This document shows positions 10,174 through 22,545 of a stretch of 64,000 nt of DNA, piece after piece. The position numbers and the translations under genes are program-made. Under the pieces are notes generated by a model. The model worked only from the letters and a program-made list of their open reading frames with translations, was not told the DNA's origin and made no database searches. Numbering within the stretch: position 1 is the first letter of the stretch; the number at the start of each line of letters is the position of its first letter. This stretch comes from Prorocentrum cordatum (taxonomy: Eukaryota; Sar; Dinophyceae; Prorocentrales; Prorocentraceae), in the NCBI GenBank assembly GCA_963575745.1, contig CAUYUJ010018067.1:1-64000 (forward strand), in the 5' to 3' direction.

Positions 10174-10520
10174 CCATGGCAGGCATCATTTACGTCCCTG
10201 CTCCGCATCCCCTCCTCTCTTGTCTCCCCTCAGCACTGTCTTCTCCGCCCGCTTCGCGCTATCTTGAGAATTGATTGTTGCGTTCTGTTTGGCTACAGGG
10301 GTGGGGCGCATTGTTGAAATCAAAAAAATGATAAAATGATGCGTTCCAGAATTTCCAAGGTTTCCATGATTTCGAGTATTTTTTATGTTCCGCACAGGCT
10401 GCGCACTGAGATACTTTGGAAATCGTGGAACGTATCCTGGGCGAGTATTAGCATGACATTATTCTTGCCCCAGCCGTGGGTCCTGCATCCCCGCTGCCCG
10501 CAGCCTGCGATGGCAGAGCA
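10174..10520. other. No gene recognised
   Basis: Unique-looking sequence with a short AT-rich patch near 10320. No reading frame has convincing content. Confidence 0.4.
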
Positions 10521-10524
10521 CTTT

Positions 10525-10926
10525 GTCAGCCTGGAGATCTGGCCGACGCAGCGCGACCGACAGGAAGCCCGATTTCGCCATGCGTGTCCAGATCTCTGGT
10601 TGCTTGCCCTGAGGTGGTGGCGGTCCTTGAAGTAGGTGCTGGTGTCTTCGACGGCTGCTGCTGCTTCTGCCCCGTGCACAGCCAGGGTGCTTGCGCCTGT
10701 TCTCCTCCGCCTCCTGGTGTTGACCTCCCTAGAGCCCAGGCGCCTCGTGGCAGTGGCTTCTGGCGTGGGTTTGGCTCGACTCCATTCGGGCGGTGCCTCG
10801 GCAGTGTAAACATCTCTGCCTCGTTCCACGGTTCCATGCAGTGCACTGCCTACAGCCCCATCCCACGCCCGCCATCGCTGGAGTGTGGCAGAAAAGCGTT
10901 CGTGCTGTGAGAAAATCATCGTCCAA
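10525..10926 (-). pseudogene. RanBP2-type zinc-finger protein fragment
   Basis: Minus-strand codons at 10860-10801 spell WGCRQCTAWNRGTRQRCLHC. This fits the RanBP2-type zinc-finger pattern W-x-C-x2-C-x3-N-x6-C-x2-C exactly. The frame starts at an ATG at 10926 and stops after about 65 codons. Open sequence in other frames continues to about 10525 without a coherent single frame. This family of fingers binds RNA or ubiquitin and also occurs in retroelement gag-like proteins. Nothing upstream or downstream completes a gene, so I read it as an exon or decayed fragment. Confidence 0.45.
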
Positions 10927-10984
10927 TCTGGTGAACGGGGGGAACGGTTTGGGGCCTTTTTTTCCACGCTGCCACTCAGGTCAG

Positions 10985-11100
10985 ATCCTCCTTCTCCATC
11001 TTCTCCTCCTCCTCCTCCACCTCATCTCGTCCTGCTCCGCACCTCCTTCTCTCTGCTTCTCCCTCCGCCCCCTCCTCCTCCATTTCCTCCCCGCCGCCCT
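10985..11100. repeat. CTC/CCT microsatellite
   Basis: Pyrimidine-rich imperfect (CTC)n. The region 11100-11830 beyond it shows no supported gene. Confidence 0.7.
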
Positions 11101-11838
11101 CAGAACACCGATGGCGACCACCTCCCGTGGGGCAGGGCGTGGATGAAGGAAGAGGGTGAAGAGTCCTCCAAATCAAGGCGCCGCAGGCAGCTTTCGGTTT
11201 TCTACGTTTTCGGCCTCTGTGGGCTGCTTCCTGCCTGCGCGTTGGAGGGGACGTGGAAGAACTGGAAGATGGTTACGTGTACACCAGAACAGCGAATCGA
11301 TCCCCGGGGACTGGCTGAGCGGCGCCCCGGCGCCACCCCCCAGCCCCTCGCGCGGCCGCCCGTCTGGGCGGACTGGGAGTCGCCTCGCCTCGCCTCGCCG
11401 TCCGAACAGCACTCAGGACGAACAGCCGGCCCGTGCAAGGGGTCGAGGCCCTCGGAGGGCCACGTGACGGAAAAATGTGACGTCGGTTGATGATCAGAGG
11501 AAACCGAGTGTCACGATCCTGATGGGTTTGACCCACTTTGAACCATGTGCAAACTACCCTTGGCCCGACAGAATAGGGAGATGGGCCCCAGTAAGGATCA
11601 AGGGTACGTCTCCATCGGGAGTATCGCTTCTGCCAGCCTCGGCCCTCTCCTCCACATCTCTTGCTACGCAGGGACTTTTGCGCCCATGCGCCTCATCAGT
11701 ATCATGCGCCTTGAGCGCACGCGAGGAAAAGTCCGCCTTCCTGACGACCTCCATGAATGCCACCTTGGACGCAGGCGAGCTGACAGCCGAAGAGCTGGAG
11801 CCGACGCTTCAGAGTGGGGAAGGGGGGAGTCAGGAGGG
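11100..11838. other. No gene recognised
   Basis: The open frames here lack conserved features and overlap one another. No repeat seen elsewhere in the window was recognised. Confidence 0.4.
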
Positions 11839-11839
11839 G

Positions 11840-11995
11840 GAAAAACACAGACACAATTAATCGCCGATTCTCAGAAAACTATGGGAAAACATGGGAAGTG
11901 GGGGGGAAGACGAAAACCCAAAAACACATGGGAAAAGATGGGGAATCCTACGATTTGTGTGCGCATTTATCTGTGTGTCCTTGCGCCCCTGTAGG
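11840..11995 (+). repeat. Dispersed ~130-bp repeat family R1, copy A
   Basis: Core words in order: AACACAGACACAATTAATCG, CTATGGGAAAACATGGGAAG, GGGGGGAAGACGAAAACCC, a TTTGTGTGCGCATTTATCTG stretch, and a GTGTCC...GCCCCT end. Copies B, C and D lie at 13355, 13818 and 63788. The copies differ by small internal deletions. Confidence 0.75.
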
Positions 11996-12171
11996 GGGGA
12001 GGGCAGCGTGCAGCTTCCCGGGCCCGCGACCCTCGCGGAGCCCGCAGACAGCAGGCACCCCTCCGCTCTGCCGCCCTGCCCCGCCAGGGCCGTCCCCAGA
12101 GGGTGCCCAGGGGGGCCCCGGCCAGGGATGGCATGTGGAGCCGGGAGCAGTCAGGGGCAGCGATAGGGGGG

Positions 12172-12390
12172 GGTCCCCAAACGTGGTGGTGAGAACACCC
12201 AGTGGTGAGTCTGGGGCGAATTGGTGTCACTACCGGGTTTTGGAACTCGGGTGGTGTTTCGAGGATGTCTCGAGCGCGGGTGGTTCCGGGAATCACGAAA
12301 CCCGGTGGTGACCCTGTGTCCCCAAACCTAGAAATTACGTTTTTGGGATTTCAGGTCACCACCGGGTGTCTCACCACCTGGTTTGGGGGC
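12172..12390 (+). repeat. Dispersed repeat family R2, copy 1
   Basis: GTCCCCAAACGTGGTGGTGA leads a segment of about 200 bp. Its parts (GGTGTCACTACCGGGTTT, CCTGTGTCCCCAAACC, CAGGTCACCACC) recur in the same order at 12925-13115. Confidence 0.75.
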
Positions 12391-12599
12391 CACCAAGATA
12401 GGGGGGGGATGGGCCCAGGGGGGGATGCACCGACCCCCAATCGCCCACTGATCGTCGACAGGGGCCCGATGGCCCCAGCCTGCCCAGGAAGGTGCGGATG
12501 CACTATCGGAGGCCCATCGCCGATCTATTGGCGATCTATCGCCGATTCCAGGTCGATGCATTCCCCCCCTATGCCAGTCCCCCCCTATCCTTGCCCCTC

Positions 12600-12912
12600 A
12601 AGCAGGGCTCCAGCTGAGCGGATTCTTGGCGATCTTGTGGACCGTGTTCGTTTTGATGTCGTTTTGCAGCACAAGGGCGGGACGAAGTCAGAACGAAGGA
12701 CGACGAAACCAGCACGAAAACGAGATAGACACTGTTTCGATCGAGCCCTGAGGGATGGCACGTGGAGGTGGAGCAGGGCTCCAGCCAAACGGACTTTTGG
12801 CGCTTTCGTGGGCCGTTTTCGCTTTGGTTTCTTTTAGCAGCAAGAGTGCGGACCGAAGGACAACGAAACCAACACGAAAACGAAAGACACTGTTTAGATC
12901 GAGCCCTCAGGT
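12600..12912. repeat. Two adjacent ~150-bp repeats with inverted AGGGCTC/GAGCCCT ends (family R3)
   Basis: Units at about 12600-12755 and 12774-12912 share AGGGCTCCAGC at the left, a GACGAAACC(A)ACACGAAAACGA core and GATCGAGCCCT at the right. The left and right ends are short inverted repeats, as in a small non-autonomous DNA transposon. The two units sit side by side between the R2 copies. Confidence 0.6.
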
Positions 12913-12924
12913 GGAGTTGGTAGT

Positions 12925-13115
12925 CCCCAAATGTGGTGGTGACAACACCCGGCGGTGAGTCTCGGGCGATTTGGTGTCACCACCTGGTTTGGGGATTCGT
13001 GTGTTTTTTTTTCGAAGAGGCCCCGAACGCTGGCGGGTCCAGGAGTCGCAGAACGCAGCGGCGACCCCTGTGTCCCGAAACTCAGCAGTGACTTTTTGGG
13101 GATCCCAGGTCACCA
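12925..13115 (+). repeat. Dispersed repeat family R2, copy 2
   Basis: Begins GTCCCCAAATGTGGTGGTGA and carries the same ordered words as the copy at 12172. Confidence 0.75.
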
Positions 13116-13354
13116 CCTGCTATGTACAGTGGGAATGCGCATCAAGAAACCGTGTGCTTTTCGTCAGGTATCCTGGGTTTCTTCGCTCCTCGCGCTGCGC
13201 GGTGACTTCCCGCAGCCTTGAAGGAGCTGCTGCGTTCAGGGTGCTCCGGGTTTCCCCTTGGGTGTACCTCGCGCACGGGTTCTCAGGGTTGGGTTTCTTG
13301 CGAGGGTTTCTTGCGGCCGCGCCCGCACTGTATCTCACCACCTGACTTTTGGCT

Positions 13355-13492
13355 CCCGGCAAAAACCCAGAAAATATTGTGAAATATGGGGAATTGGGGG
13401 GGAAGACAGAAACCCAAGAAATATGGGGAAACATTGGGAATCCTGTTATTTGTATCTATTTACTTTTGTGTGTCCCAGGGCCCCTTCACTCT
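13355..13492 (+). repeat. Dispersed repeat R1, copy B
   Basis: Contains GGGGGGGAAGACAGAAACCC, AAGAAATATGGGGAAAC and ends GTGTCCCAGGGCCCCTTCAC. Confidence 0.75.
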
Positions 13493-13507
13493 TGCTCAGC
13501 GGCGAAC

Positions 13508-13680
13508 CCGGGGGGACGACGGCGACGACGACGGACGACGACGACAACGACGACGACGGACGACTGCGCCGACGGCGGACGACGACGTCGACGTCGACGA
13601 TGGACGACGACGACGGACGACGACGGACGGCGACGGCGACGGCGACGACGGACGACGACGGACGGCGCCGTCGTCGGGCG
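13508..13680. repeat. GAC trinucleotide array
   Basis: Imperfect (GAC)n/(ACG)n, directly after an R1 copy. It reads as Asp, Thr or Arg runs in different frames and is not called as coding. Confidence 0.85.
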
Positions 13681-13817
13681 GCACGGGACGCCTCCGGGGG
13701 CAAGGGCCCGCACGTGCACGGGCGGCTCGGGAAAAGCCGCGGGCGGCCCGCACGGGGAGGCGCGCGGCGCCGCCAGAGAGAGGCCTGCTTCCGTGCGGGC
13801 TCGGCGCGCGCGGGCGC

Positions 13818-13970
13818 CAGCATTCGACACAAGTCATCGTCGATTCCCCAGAAGATATGGGAAACTATGGGAAGTGGGGGGGGAAGACGGAATCCCAGGA
13901 AATACAGGAAACTATGGGGACTCGTTTTGTTTGTGTGTATTTATTTGTGTGCTCCAGGGCCCCTTCAGCC
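13818..13970 (+). repeat. Dispersed repeat R1, copy C
   Basis: Contains CTATGGGAAGTGGGGGGGGA, TGTGTGTATTTATTTGTGTG and ends CCAGGGCCCCTTCAG. Copies B and C flank the GAC array. Confidence 0.75.
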
Positions 13971-14700
13971 TCCCCCACGCGCCAGATCCATGGGTCCATA
14001 CTTCATGTCAGCAGGTGCCCGCATGCCAGCCGCCGGTGGAGATGTGCAAGCAGCCCGCAGAAGGCACTCGTACAGCAGTATGCCCGGCCTGGGCCGTCCT
14101 GGGCCCTGGGATGGGTGCCTTCTCAGCAAAGAAGCAGGTCTTGATGGCCGCTGGGGGCATGCCCAGACATCAGGTTCCGAGGGTATAGATCTCCCCCGAC
14201 CTCCCGCCTGGCCTCCTAGGCCGGCCACATTCTTTGCCCTCTGGTCTTTGCTGTCGCTCCCCGCGAGGGTTTGGCACTCAATGTTGCATTCTTCCTGCGC
14301 GTGGAGGGCAGGGGTGGAATGGAGGGGTTCGAGGGGAAAATCGGGGGGGAGGTCTCAAGATGAGGCTTCAGAAGGCCAAGGTGGACGGCAAGGAGAAGTT
14401 GTTTGAGAAGCTCGAGCGCCAGATAGGCCGGAGGGCCCTCTGAGTGCGCTCCTTCACAGTTCTGGGGTCTCCACCCCGTACAGGAGGAAGCAGACGGAGA
14501 GGGGGCGCATGAGCAGGAGGAGGATACGAGTCATCTCCAGCATGCTTTTCGGGAGCCATGCTGAGCCTGGTCGTGCGTGACTTCGCGCAGATTCGTTGCG
14601 CACAGAAGCACCGGCAGACACCACGGATTTCTAACTGCCTGCGGCAAGTGCCGCCACAGTTCCAGCCCAGCGTACTGGGTGGCGCCTGTTCGAGGATGGG
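13971..14700. other. No supported gene; short open exon-like segment near 14360
   Basis: A short stretch at about 14359-14443 reads MRLQKAKVDGKEKLFEKLER and ends in TGA, with a charged helical look. It has no neighbouring exons that I can join, so it is not called. The rest shows nothing. Confidence 0.3.
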
Positions 14701-14704
14701 AGAG

Positions 14705-15596
14705 CCGTGATGAGGATGGTAATGATGATGATGATGATGATAATGGCGATGCTGTTACTGATGATGGTGGTGGAGGTAGTGGTGGCGATGATGATGATGA
14801 CGCCGCTGCTGCTGCTGCTCATGATGACCATGGATGGGGGTGATGATTATGATAATGATTATGATGACAATGACGATGGTGGTGATGATGATGATCAAGG
14901 TGATGACGAGGCTTATCATGATGATGATAACGATAATGCTACGGGTGGTAGTGATGTTGATGATGCTGCCGCTGATGATGTTGACAAAGATGGCTACGAT
15001 GATGATGCTGATGATGCTGCTGATGATGCTGATGATGATATTGATACTGCTGCTGTGGATGATGTTGATGGTGATATTGATGTTGACGATGCTGTTGCTG
15101 CTGCTGATGAACATGATGCTGACGATGATGATGCTGATGGTGATGGATGATGATGCTGCTGATGATGATACATATTCTGACGACGACGATGATTATGATG
15201 ATAATGAGTTGATGATGATGCTGCTGATGATGATGATGACGACGACGATGCTGCTGATTCTGATGATGCTGCTGATGATGATGACGATGGTGGTAGCGGT
15301 GGTGGTGGTCTTGGGGATGACGATGTTGATGATGCTGCTGATGATGATGAACATTATCGCTATTCGTATTATTGTTAGTTGTATCATGTCTGCAAACATC
15401 TTTCAATTAGTATTGTTTTTCTGATTGTGATGCTGATGGTGATGCTGATTAGTATGAGGATGTTGACGATGCTGATGATCATGAGGATAGTGGTGGCGAT
15501 GATGATGTTGATGATGCTAACGATGGTGATGATGCTGATGCTGGTAGTGATGTTGACGATGCTGCTGCTGCTGATGATCATGATGCTGACGATGAC

Positions 15597-15634
<38 letters not shown>

Positions 15635-16200
15635 CGGTGATGCTGGACGACGGTGATGATGATGGATGAAGAGGATGCTGATAAGGATGGTGCTGATGCT
15701 GCTGCTGCTGAAGATGCTGAGGGTGATGATCATGATGGTGGTGGTGGTGGTGATGACGATGTTGAGGTTGATGATGTTGCTGATGATGAGCACTATGGTT
15801 ATTACTATTGTCTTAGTTGTAGAATGATCATTATGGTTATTCTTCTTGCGATGCTGATGATGGTACTGATGATTAGAACGATGTTGACGATGCTGATGGT
15901 CATGAGGATGGTGGAGCCGATGGTAATGCCGATGCTGATGCTGTTGATGAGGATGATGTTGATGACGATGATGATGATGCTGATGATGATGATGATGTGG
16001 ATGATAACTGATAATGCTTTCGTTGATAACGAACATGATGATGATCAGGATGATGATGCTGATGGTGATGATGCTGATGCTGATGATGCTGATGACGGTG
16101 ACGACAAAGACGGCGACGCTGATCATGATGATGTTGCTGAGGATGATGATCATGATGATGATGAATATGCTGATGATGACGATGTAGAGGATACTGATCA
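14705..16200. repeat. Long imperfect GAT (TGATGA) microsatellite
   Basis: GAT/ATG trinucleotides, with GCT and GGT variants, fill this stretch and give open frames in all three phases. Non-repeat islands of 40-60 bp at about 15350-15420 and 15790-15850 both contain a TATT(A)GT...TTGTAT-type AT-rich motif, suggesting an internally duplicated higher-order unit. Confidence 0.9.
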
Positions 16201-16560
16201 TGAGGAACAGGCGCCTTCGGCGTCTTGGGCGCCAACCACGAGGTTGACAATCCTGCGTTAATGCCGAATGACGTCCGCGATGGAGTTGCGGATACCGCTT
16301 GCTCGGCGGTTTGGGTAGATACCTAAAGAGTTGGTCAAGGCCTCGCTGCGGGTCGAGTCCTCCCTCTCTCGACTTGACGTCGACGCCCGCAATGACGATG
16401 ACGACCGCGAACTCTTGGGATGCCTACCCAGAACCTTGCGTGATGGCGTTTCGAACGGTGATGAGGATATTGTTGATGATGGCAATCATGATAATGATGA
16501 GGACGACCATGGAAGGAGGAATTGAACAGATGTCACATGTGACCCCTTCCGTCTCCACCC
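16201..16560. other. No gene recognised
   Basis: Unique-looking spacer between two GAT arrays. It contains a further short GAT patch near 16460-16510. Confidence 0.4.
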
Positions 16561-16569
16561 TGAGGAGCT

Positions 16570-16755
16570 CTCATGGAGCAACTTCGGGCTGTCTGAAGGC
16601 TGTCTTGGGCTCCTGTCGTACAGTCTTGGGGACCCCATGGGGATCTTTTGGCAGTTTGGGGGCCCTCGGCCGTCTTGCGGCTCTTGAGGCAGTGTTGCAC
16701 AGTTTATGGGGTCCTCTGAGGCCGCCTCGGGTCCTTTGGGGCGTGCTAGCCCAGC
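16570..16755 (+). repeat. Short CTTGGGG-array fragment
   Basis: GTCTTGGG and CTCTTGGGG-like units in a short degenerate run, cut by the following GAT array. Confidence 0.55.
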
Positions 16756-16774
16756 ACTCTGGGTGGCGACTGTC

Positions 16775-17590
<816 letters not shown>

Positions 17591-17599
17591 GGCAGGCTG

Positions 17600-18165
17600 T
17601 CACATGTGGCGCTTTTCGGAGTTCTCACAGAGCTCAATGGACAGTTTGAGGGCTGGCTGGGGCTTCTGTGAGGCAGCCAGCAGCCTTCTTGGATCGTTTT
17701 GGGCCGTCTTTGAGCTCTTTTGGGCCGTCTTGGGGCTCTCTCCGGGCCGTGCTGGGGTCGTCCAGGGGCCCTCTCAGGCCGTCTTGGAGGCCCTTTTGGG
17801 TCAGCTCGAGGCTCTCTTGGGGCCGTTCTAGGCCGTCCATGGGCCCTCCTTGGGCTTTCGCAGCCCTCGGGCCGTTTTTGAGGTGACGGAAGCCCGCAAC
17901 CGTGAGAATCCGAAAGGCAATGGAACACCTCAGTGGAATCATTTGTTTTTGCAATTTCTGGCCCTCTGGATGGCTCCTCTTGAAGCCCTGTTGAACCGTA
18001 ACGGGGGCCTCTTTCAGCCATCTTGATGCCATCTTGGTCCGCCATGGGGACATCTTGGGCACTCTTAGAGCCATCTTGGGCCGTCCTGGAGGCATGTTGG
18101 GTCGTCTTGACGGCCTTGGTGGCCTTCTTGGGCTGTCTTGGAAGGTTTGGAGAGCCCCAGTGAGG
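17600..18165 (+). repeat. CTTGGGG-array element, degenerate copy
   Basis: Units such as TTTTGGGCCGTCTTGGGGCT fill 17690-17880. A non-array piece with GGTGACGGAAGCCCGCAACC follows, resembling the GGAGCGTC.GAAGC junction of subfamily B. A second array lies at 18000-18160. Confidence 0.6.
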
Positions 18166-18284
18166 CGCCATGGCCGCCCAGGGGCCCTGGGGAGGAGGGA
18201 CGATGCATGCAGCTGGGCGTGGTGAGAGGAGGAGGAGGTGGGTTCCTCAGAAGACTACAGAAACCCTGCCAGACAGCACTTCGC

Positions 18285-18425
18285 ACTCTTCCACGCCGCA
18301 GCGTGCCAGGGGGCACGGTAGCGGATGGAATCCGAGTTGGGCGAAGACCAGCCGCACGAGCAACTGGAATAGGCAGAAAGAACGACAGAGGGACCGGGAC
18401 AACAAGTCGTAGCAAGTTGTTCCAA
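18285..18425. repeat. Inverted copy of the repeat at 7640-7800
   Basis: TTCCACGCCGCAGCGTGCC then AGGGGGCACGGTA matches the reverse complement of about 7715-7758. Confidence 0.5.
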
Positions 18426-18429
18426 GCAG

Positions 18430-19786
18430 GCATCGGTCCGACAGGATAATCAGCAGTGATGGGCTTGTATCACATGGGAGCATGTGGTGCATCCCAGCAG
18501 AGGTGATTGGGATGGATGATAATGTTTCGCATATCTTGAAGTCCGCGGAGGAGCGTGAAAACGAAGATGGCGCTGCTAGCTCATCTAGCGTCTCAGGATG
18601 AAAGTCTCGCAAACATAATCCATGGCCTCCTTGTGGTGTCAACGTGTTTAAGGCCTGCGTTGCCTTGTTATTTGCGGTATGGCCTTGAAGCATGATGACA
18701 ATTCTTCCTAACACGTGGTTACAGGATGTGTGTGTGTGCTTATTGCCGTTACGTTGTCTGAAATGGATGCTGCACAGGGTTGCAGCACTCGTTTGGATGA
18801 GTCATATCCCTGCACGGTGGGATGGACAGGCGTTGTCAGCGCCGCTAAGCCGGTGTCTGTGCCCATTGCCGAGATCAAGGAGACGACCGTGTTGAACTCA
18901 CTCTCTTGCGGAGGTGCAAGATACAGCCAGTCATCATGCAGGCATGCGCAATACGCATGCACAGCACATCTGCAAGCAATCGGATACAATTCACGTGCGC
19001 AGCTGGAATATGCAACCCCAGCAAATCTTGTCCCGCGGGGCGGGGACTACTATGGGCTCTTATGGGTAGGATGAGACTTCGTTAGGCTGCTCGTGCCTCG
19101 CATGCCAGTTGGATAATTGTGTAAACGCCCTTGGCCCAGTCACTTGGGTACAGCCACCCTGCTAGCCCCTCCGGGCTAACGAGACTTGGTATCATCACCG
19201 TGGTTCCGTTCGTGGTAACATCGCCTTCGTTACAGTTGACGCGCAGCCCAATCACTAGTGGCACATTAAGTTCGAACACTCGCGCTGCACACAATTATGG
19301 TGTAGTCAACTCCCCCTTCCGCGATTCCTTGCACAGGCACAGTCATAACAATCACGTCGCAGTAGCCTTTGGAACAGCCATCCTCATTACAGTCATGATG
19401 CACGACGCAGGCACGTTCGAGTCAACATTGCCACACAGCCTCCACATGTCCACTCGGGACACTGTCACGCCTGGCACACTCAGCGTGCCGTCTCGTTAGA
19501 GCAAGTTTTCGTACACGTTTCTGAAGCAATCGTTTGTAACAGGTTGCATTGCTGCCTTCGCGAAGCTTTATTTTTCGATATGCCCCTTTGAAGCTCCAAG
19601 CGTAACGCGCGCAACGCGGCTGCAAGGACATCTTCAACTTGCAGCAGCAGTTGGACGAGGTTTGTTTGGGCAGGGACGGGTGTGCTAATGAGAAGTGGTT
19701 CTACGAGGCAGGTCTGTTCAAGTGGCTTACGCTATTCCGCCGACCCCCAGAAGGAGTGAGAACTTGCGTGGATCGTGAAAGTTATC
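18430..19786. other. No gene recognised; moderate-GC unique sequence
   Basis: Two open frames (18715-19074 and 19131-19499, +) have no recognisable motif and ordinary composition. Near 19665-19790 an open stretch (EKWFYEAGLFKWLTLFRRPP) looks more protein-like than its surroundings but breaks into the following CTTGGGG element. I do not call any of these as genes. Confidence 0.35.
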
Positions 19787-20300
19787 TAGTGGCCTTCGGA
19801 CCAACCCGCCACCGTGCCTGGGCTGTGCTGTGGGTCAGCAGACTCTTGGATGCATATGAGTGTCTCCTGGGATGCCTTTCAAGGTTCCGTTGGGCGGATC
19901 TTGGGGCACCTGGGGGCTTTTTTCGGCTTCTTAATTGCCTCTTTGGGGCTTCTGGGGGCTTCTTGGAGGCCTCTCAGGGGCCTTGGGGACGCCTCCACGG
20001 CCTTTGGGGGGCTCTTGGGGATATCTTGAGGGGAAGTGTTCAACATGACAGTTCGACTTTCCCCTCTTGGGCTCGTCTTGGTGCCGTCTTGGCCATCTTG
20101 GGGACCTCTTGGGGGCCTTATGGACCATCTTGGGACGATCTTTGGGGCTCTTGGGCCGTCTTGAACGCTGCCAAGACGAAAGTGGCGAGTATGCTACACG
20201 TACGTTTCGCCGAGGATTTGGAACGAGTTTGGCTTTTTGGGGCTTCTTGAACCGTCGTGGTGACCTCTCTGGCGTATTGGAACCCAGCTTGAGGAAGCTT
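19787..20300 (+). repeat. CTTGGGG-array element, subfamily B, copy 2
   Basis: The left flank GTGGCCTTCGGACCAACCCG matches 7845 and 54545. Arrays at 19890-20030 and 20070-20165 are separated by an interruption with CAGTTCGACTTTCCCCTC. Confidence 0.65.
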
Positions 20301-20639
20301 AAATGGAGTCTTGGGAATGTTGGCGGCCACGGACTGTAGATTTGGAATGTGAGCGCGGTTTTGCTGGAGGCAATGGTTCAACTGCCATGGTGTACCGCGA
20401 CTGTCGAGTTTTGCCTGGGTTCTTGCTTAGGGTAGTTGCTGTGTGAGGTAGCCTTTTTTAGATATGTATGAATATGGCCCGGGCTATCGGAGAGAGACGT
20501 ACTCTCCGCAATGTAGTCGGACTCTAAATTCGACGCCGACGACCTCGCGGAGGGGAGCGGGATGCGGCGTGAGGCTTTGATCATTGAGGCGAGGCATCCC
20601 TCTAGGCCAGCAGCTGGCTTACAGCACCAGGACGAGAGG

Positions 20640-20909
20640 GATGGCACGAGCGGGGGGAAACGGCCGGGAGGGGGATGATGACGCGGAGGTGGGGCAGGAC
20701 AGGAGGAGAGGCAATGGAGACAGGGTGAGACGGGGCAAGGCGCGATGGTGCAATGAAGGAGCGATGATGAGGCGGAGAAGGAGGAGGAGGAGAAGGATGA
20801 GGAGGAGGAGGGGGAGGAGGAGGAGGAAGAGGAGGTGGATGAGGAGGATGAGCATGAGGATGAGGATGAGGATGAGGATGAGGATGAGGATGATGATGCT
20901 GCTGATGAT

Positions 20910-20956
<47 letters not shown>

Positions 20957-20960
20957 GAAC
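20640..20960. repeat. GGA then GAT microsatellite
   Basis: Imperfect (GGA)n at 20770-20850, (GAGGAT)n at 20845-20890, then GAT/GCT to 20955. Confidence 0.85.
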
Positions 20961-21035
20961 CGGTGTAAGTGCAAGACTCATCAACGATGTTGCAATACAT
21001 CCTCCTTCCAACTTCTTCCTTGATAGGCCCATACA

Positions 21036-21225
21036 TTGAACTGTCCCAGAACACCATTCCTGTGACTTCAGCGCTGTGAGTCACCGCTACTGTTGCGTCT
21101 TGACGATCCTGAACCGTGCCAGAACACCACGTCAGGGACTTCATCGCAGCGAATGATTGCAACCGTTGCGCCCTGGCAGCCCGACATAGTGCCAACACAC
21201 CATTTCTGGGACGTTAACCATGAGA
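21036..21225 (+). repeat. Three ~75-bp tandem units
   Basis: CAGAACACCA or CAACACACCA words recur at about 21047, 21119 and 21192, each followed by a GGGACTTCA-like word. The units are well diverged. Confidence 0.55.
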
Positions 21226-21244
21226 CGCCTTGAGACTGTTGCGA

Positions 21245-21640
21245 ACCCTTAAAACGAATGTGCGCGGCGCTGAGGCGAGAGTCACCTTTCGAAACTGAGC
21301 CGCTCGCAATCCGTGAAACTGTCCAAATTGTTTATAACGATTGTGCGCGGCGCTGAGGCGAGAGCCACATTTCGAAAACGACCGTGATATCGATGACGAA
21401 TATGCGCGGTGCTAAGGCGAGGACAACAGAAAACAACCCGCCCTCAATCCGCGAACCCTTGCACATGTTTTAGACGGATGCACGCAGCGTTATGGCGAGA
21501 GCCATCTTTTGAAAACGACCCGCCTTGTATCCGTTAGACTGTTGTAGATTTCTATCACGAATGTTCGCGGGGCTAAAGCGAGAGCCACATTTTGAAAACC
21601 ACCCGCCCTCCATCCGTGAAATTATGGCGATTTGCAAGCT
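21245..21640 (+). repeat. Five degenerate 60-90-bp tandem units
   Basis: The unit core is GTGCGCGGCGCTGAGGCGAG, then AGCCACATTT(C/T)GAAAAC, then CCGCCCTCAATCCGTGAA. Starts lie near 21258, 21338, 21398, 21475 and 21560. No coding potential is seen. Confidence 0.75.
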
Positions 21641-21716
21641 GCAGGATCGTACATAATGAGGAAGTGTCAAGCGGCGGCCCGCCCTGCCCGTCTTTCCGAC
21701 GGGCCTCGGGAAGCCA

Positions 21717-21718
21717 AT

Positions 21719-21771
<53 letters not shown>

Positions 21772-21970
21772 CTGATGATGCTGATGATGCTGATTATGAT
21801 GATGATGCTGATGATGATGCTGCAGATGATGATGATGCTGATTATGATGATGATGCTGATGTTGCTGATGATGCTGATGATGATGATGCTGATGATGATG
21901 CTGATGTTGCTGATGATGATAGTTATGATTATGATGAGGATGATGTGATGCTGATGATGCTGATGATGCT

Positions 21971-22062
<92 letters not shown>

Positions 22063-22310
22063 GGAGTAGGAGGAGGAGGAGGATGAGGAGAATGTGAAGG
22101 ATGACTATGAGGATGAGGAGGAGGAGGAGGGGGAGGAGGGGGAGGAGGGGGAGGAGGAGGAGGAGGAGGAGGAGGAGGAGGAGGAGAAGGAGGAGGAGGC
22201 GGAGGAGGAGGAGGAGGAGGAGGAGGAGGCGAAAGTGGAGGAGGAGGATGAGGAGGAGGAAAAGGAGGACAAGGAGGAACAGGAGGGAAGGGAGGAGGCT
22301 GTGGAGCGGG
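21717..22310. repeat. GAT then GGA microsatellite
   Basis: (GAT)n with GCT variants at 21717-22060, then (GGA)n at 22062-22300. This is the same arrangement as 16775-17590. Confidence 0.95.
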
Positions 22311-22545
22311 AAGGGTCGGGCGGCGCAGGATGGGTAGGCAGGGAGGGCAGGGCACAGGGAGAGCGGGCAGACCACTGGGGAGGCGAGCGTGTCGGAGGCT
22401 GTGGGCGGGAGGTGGGCAGGCCGGGAGCTGCAGCTCCTGCGAGGGAGGCCGGAGCGCTGAGCAGCAGTGGCTGCGACCAGGAAGCTCCGGAGCAGTGGCT
22501 GCTTCCTTCCTTCCCCGCCTTTCCCTCCTCTGCCTCCTCTCACCA

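Noticed and set aside
13250-13330. Telomere-like GGGTTTC runs
   Set aside because: Only a few imperfect units, not the expected TTTAGGG-type tandem repeat.
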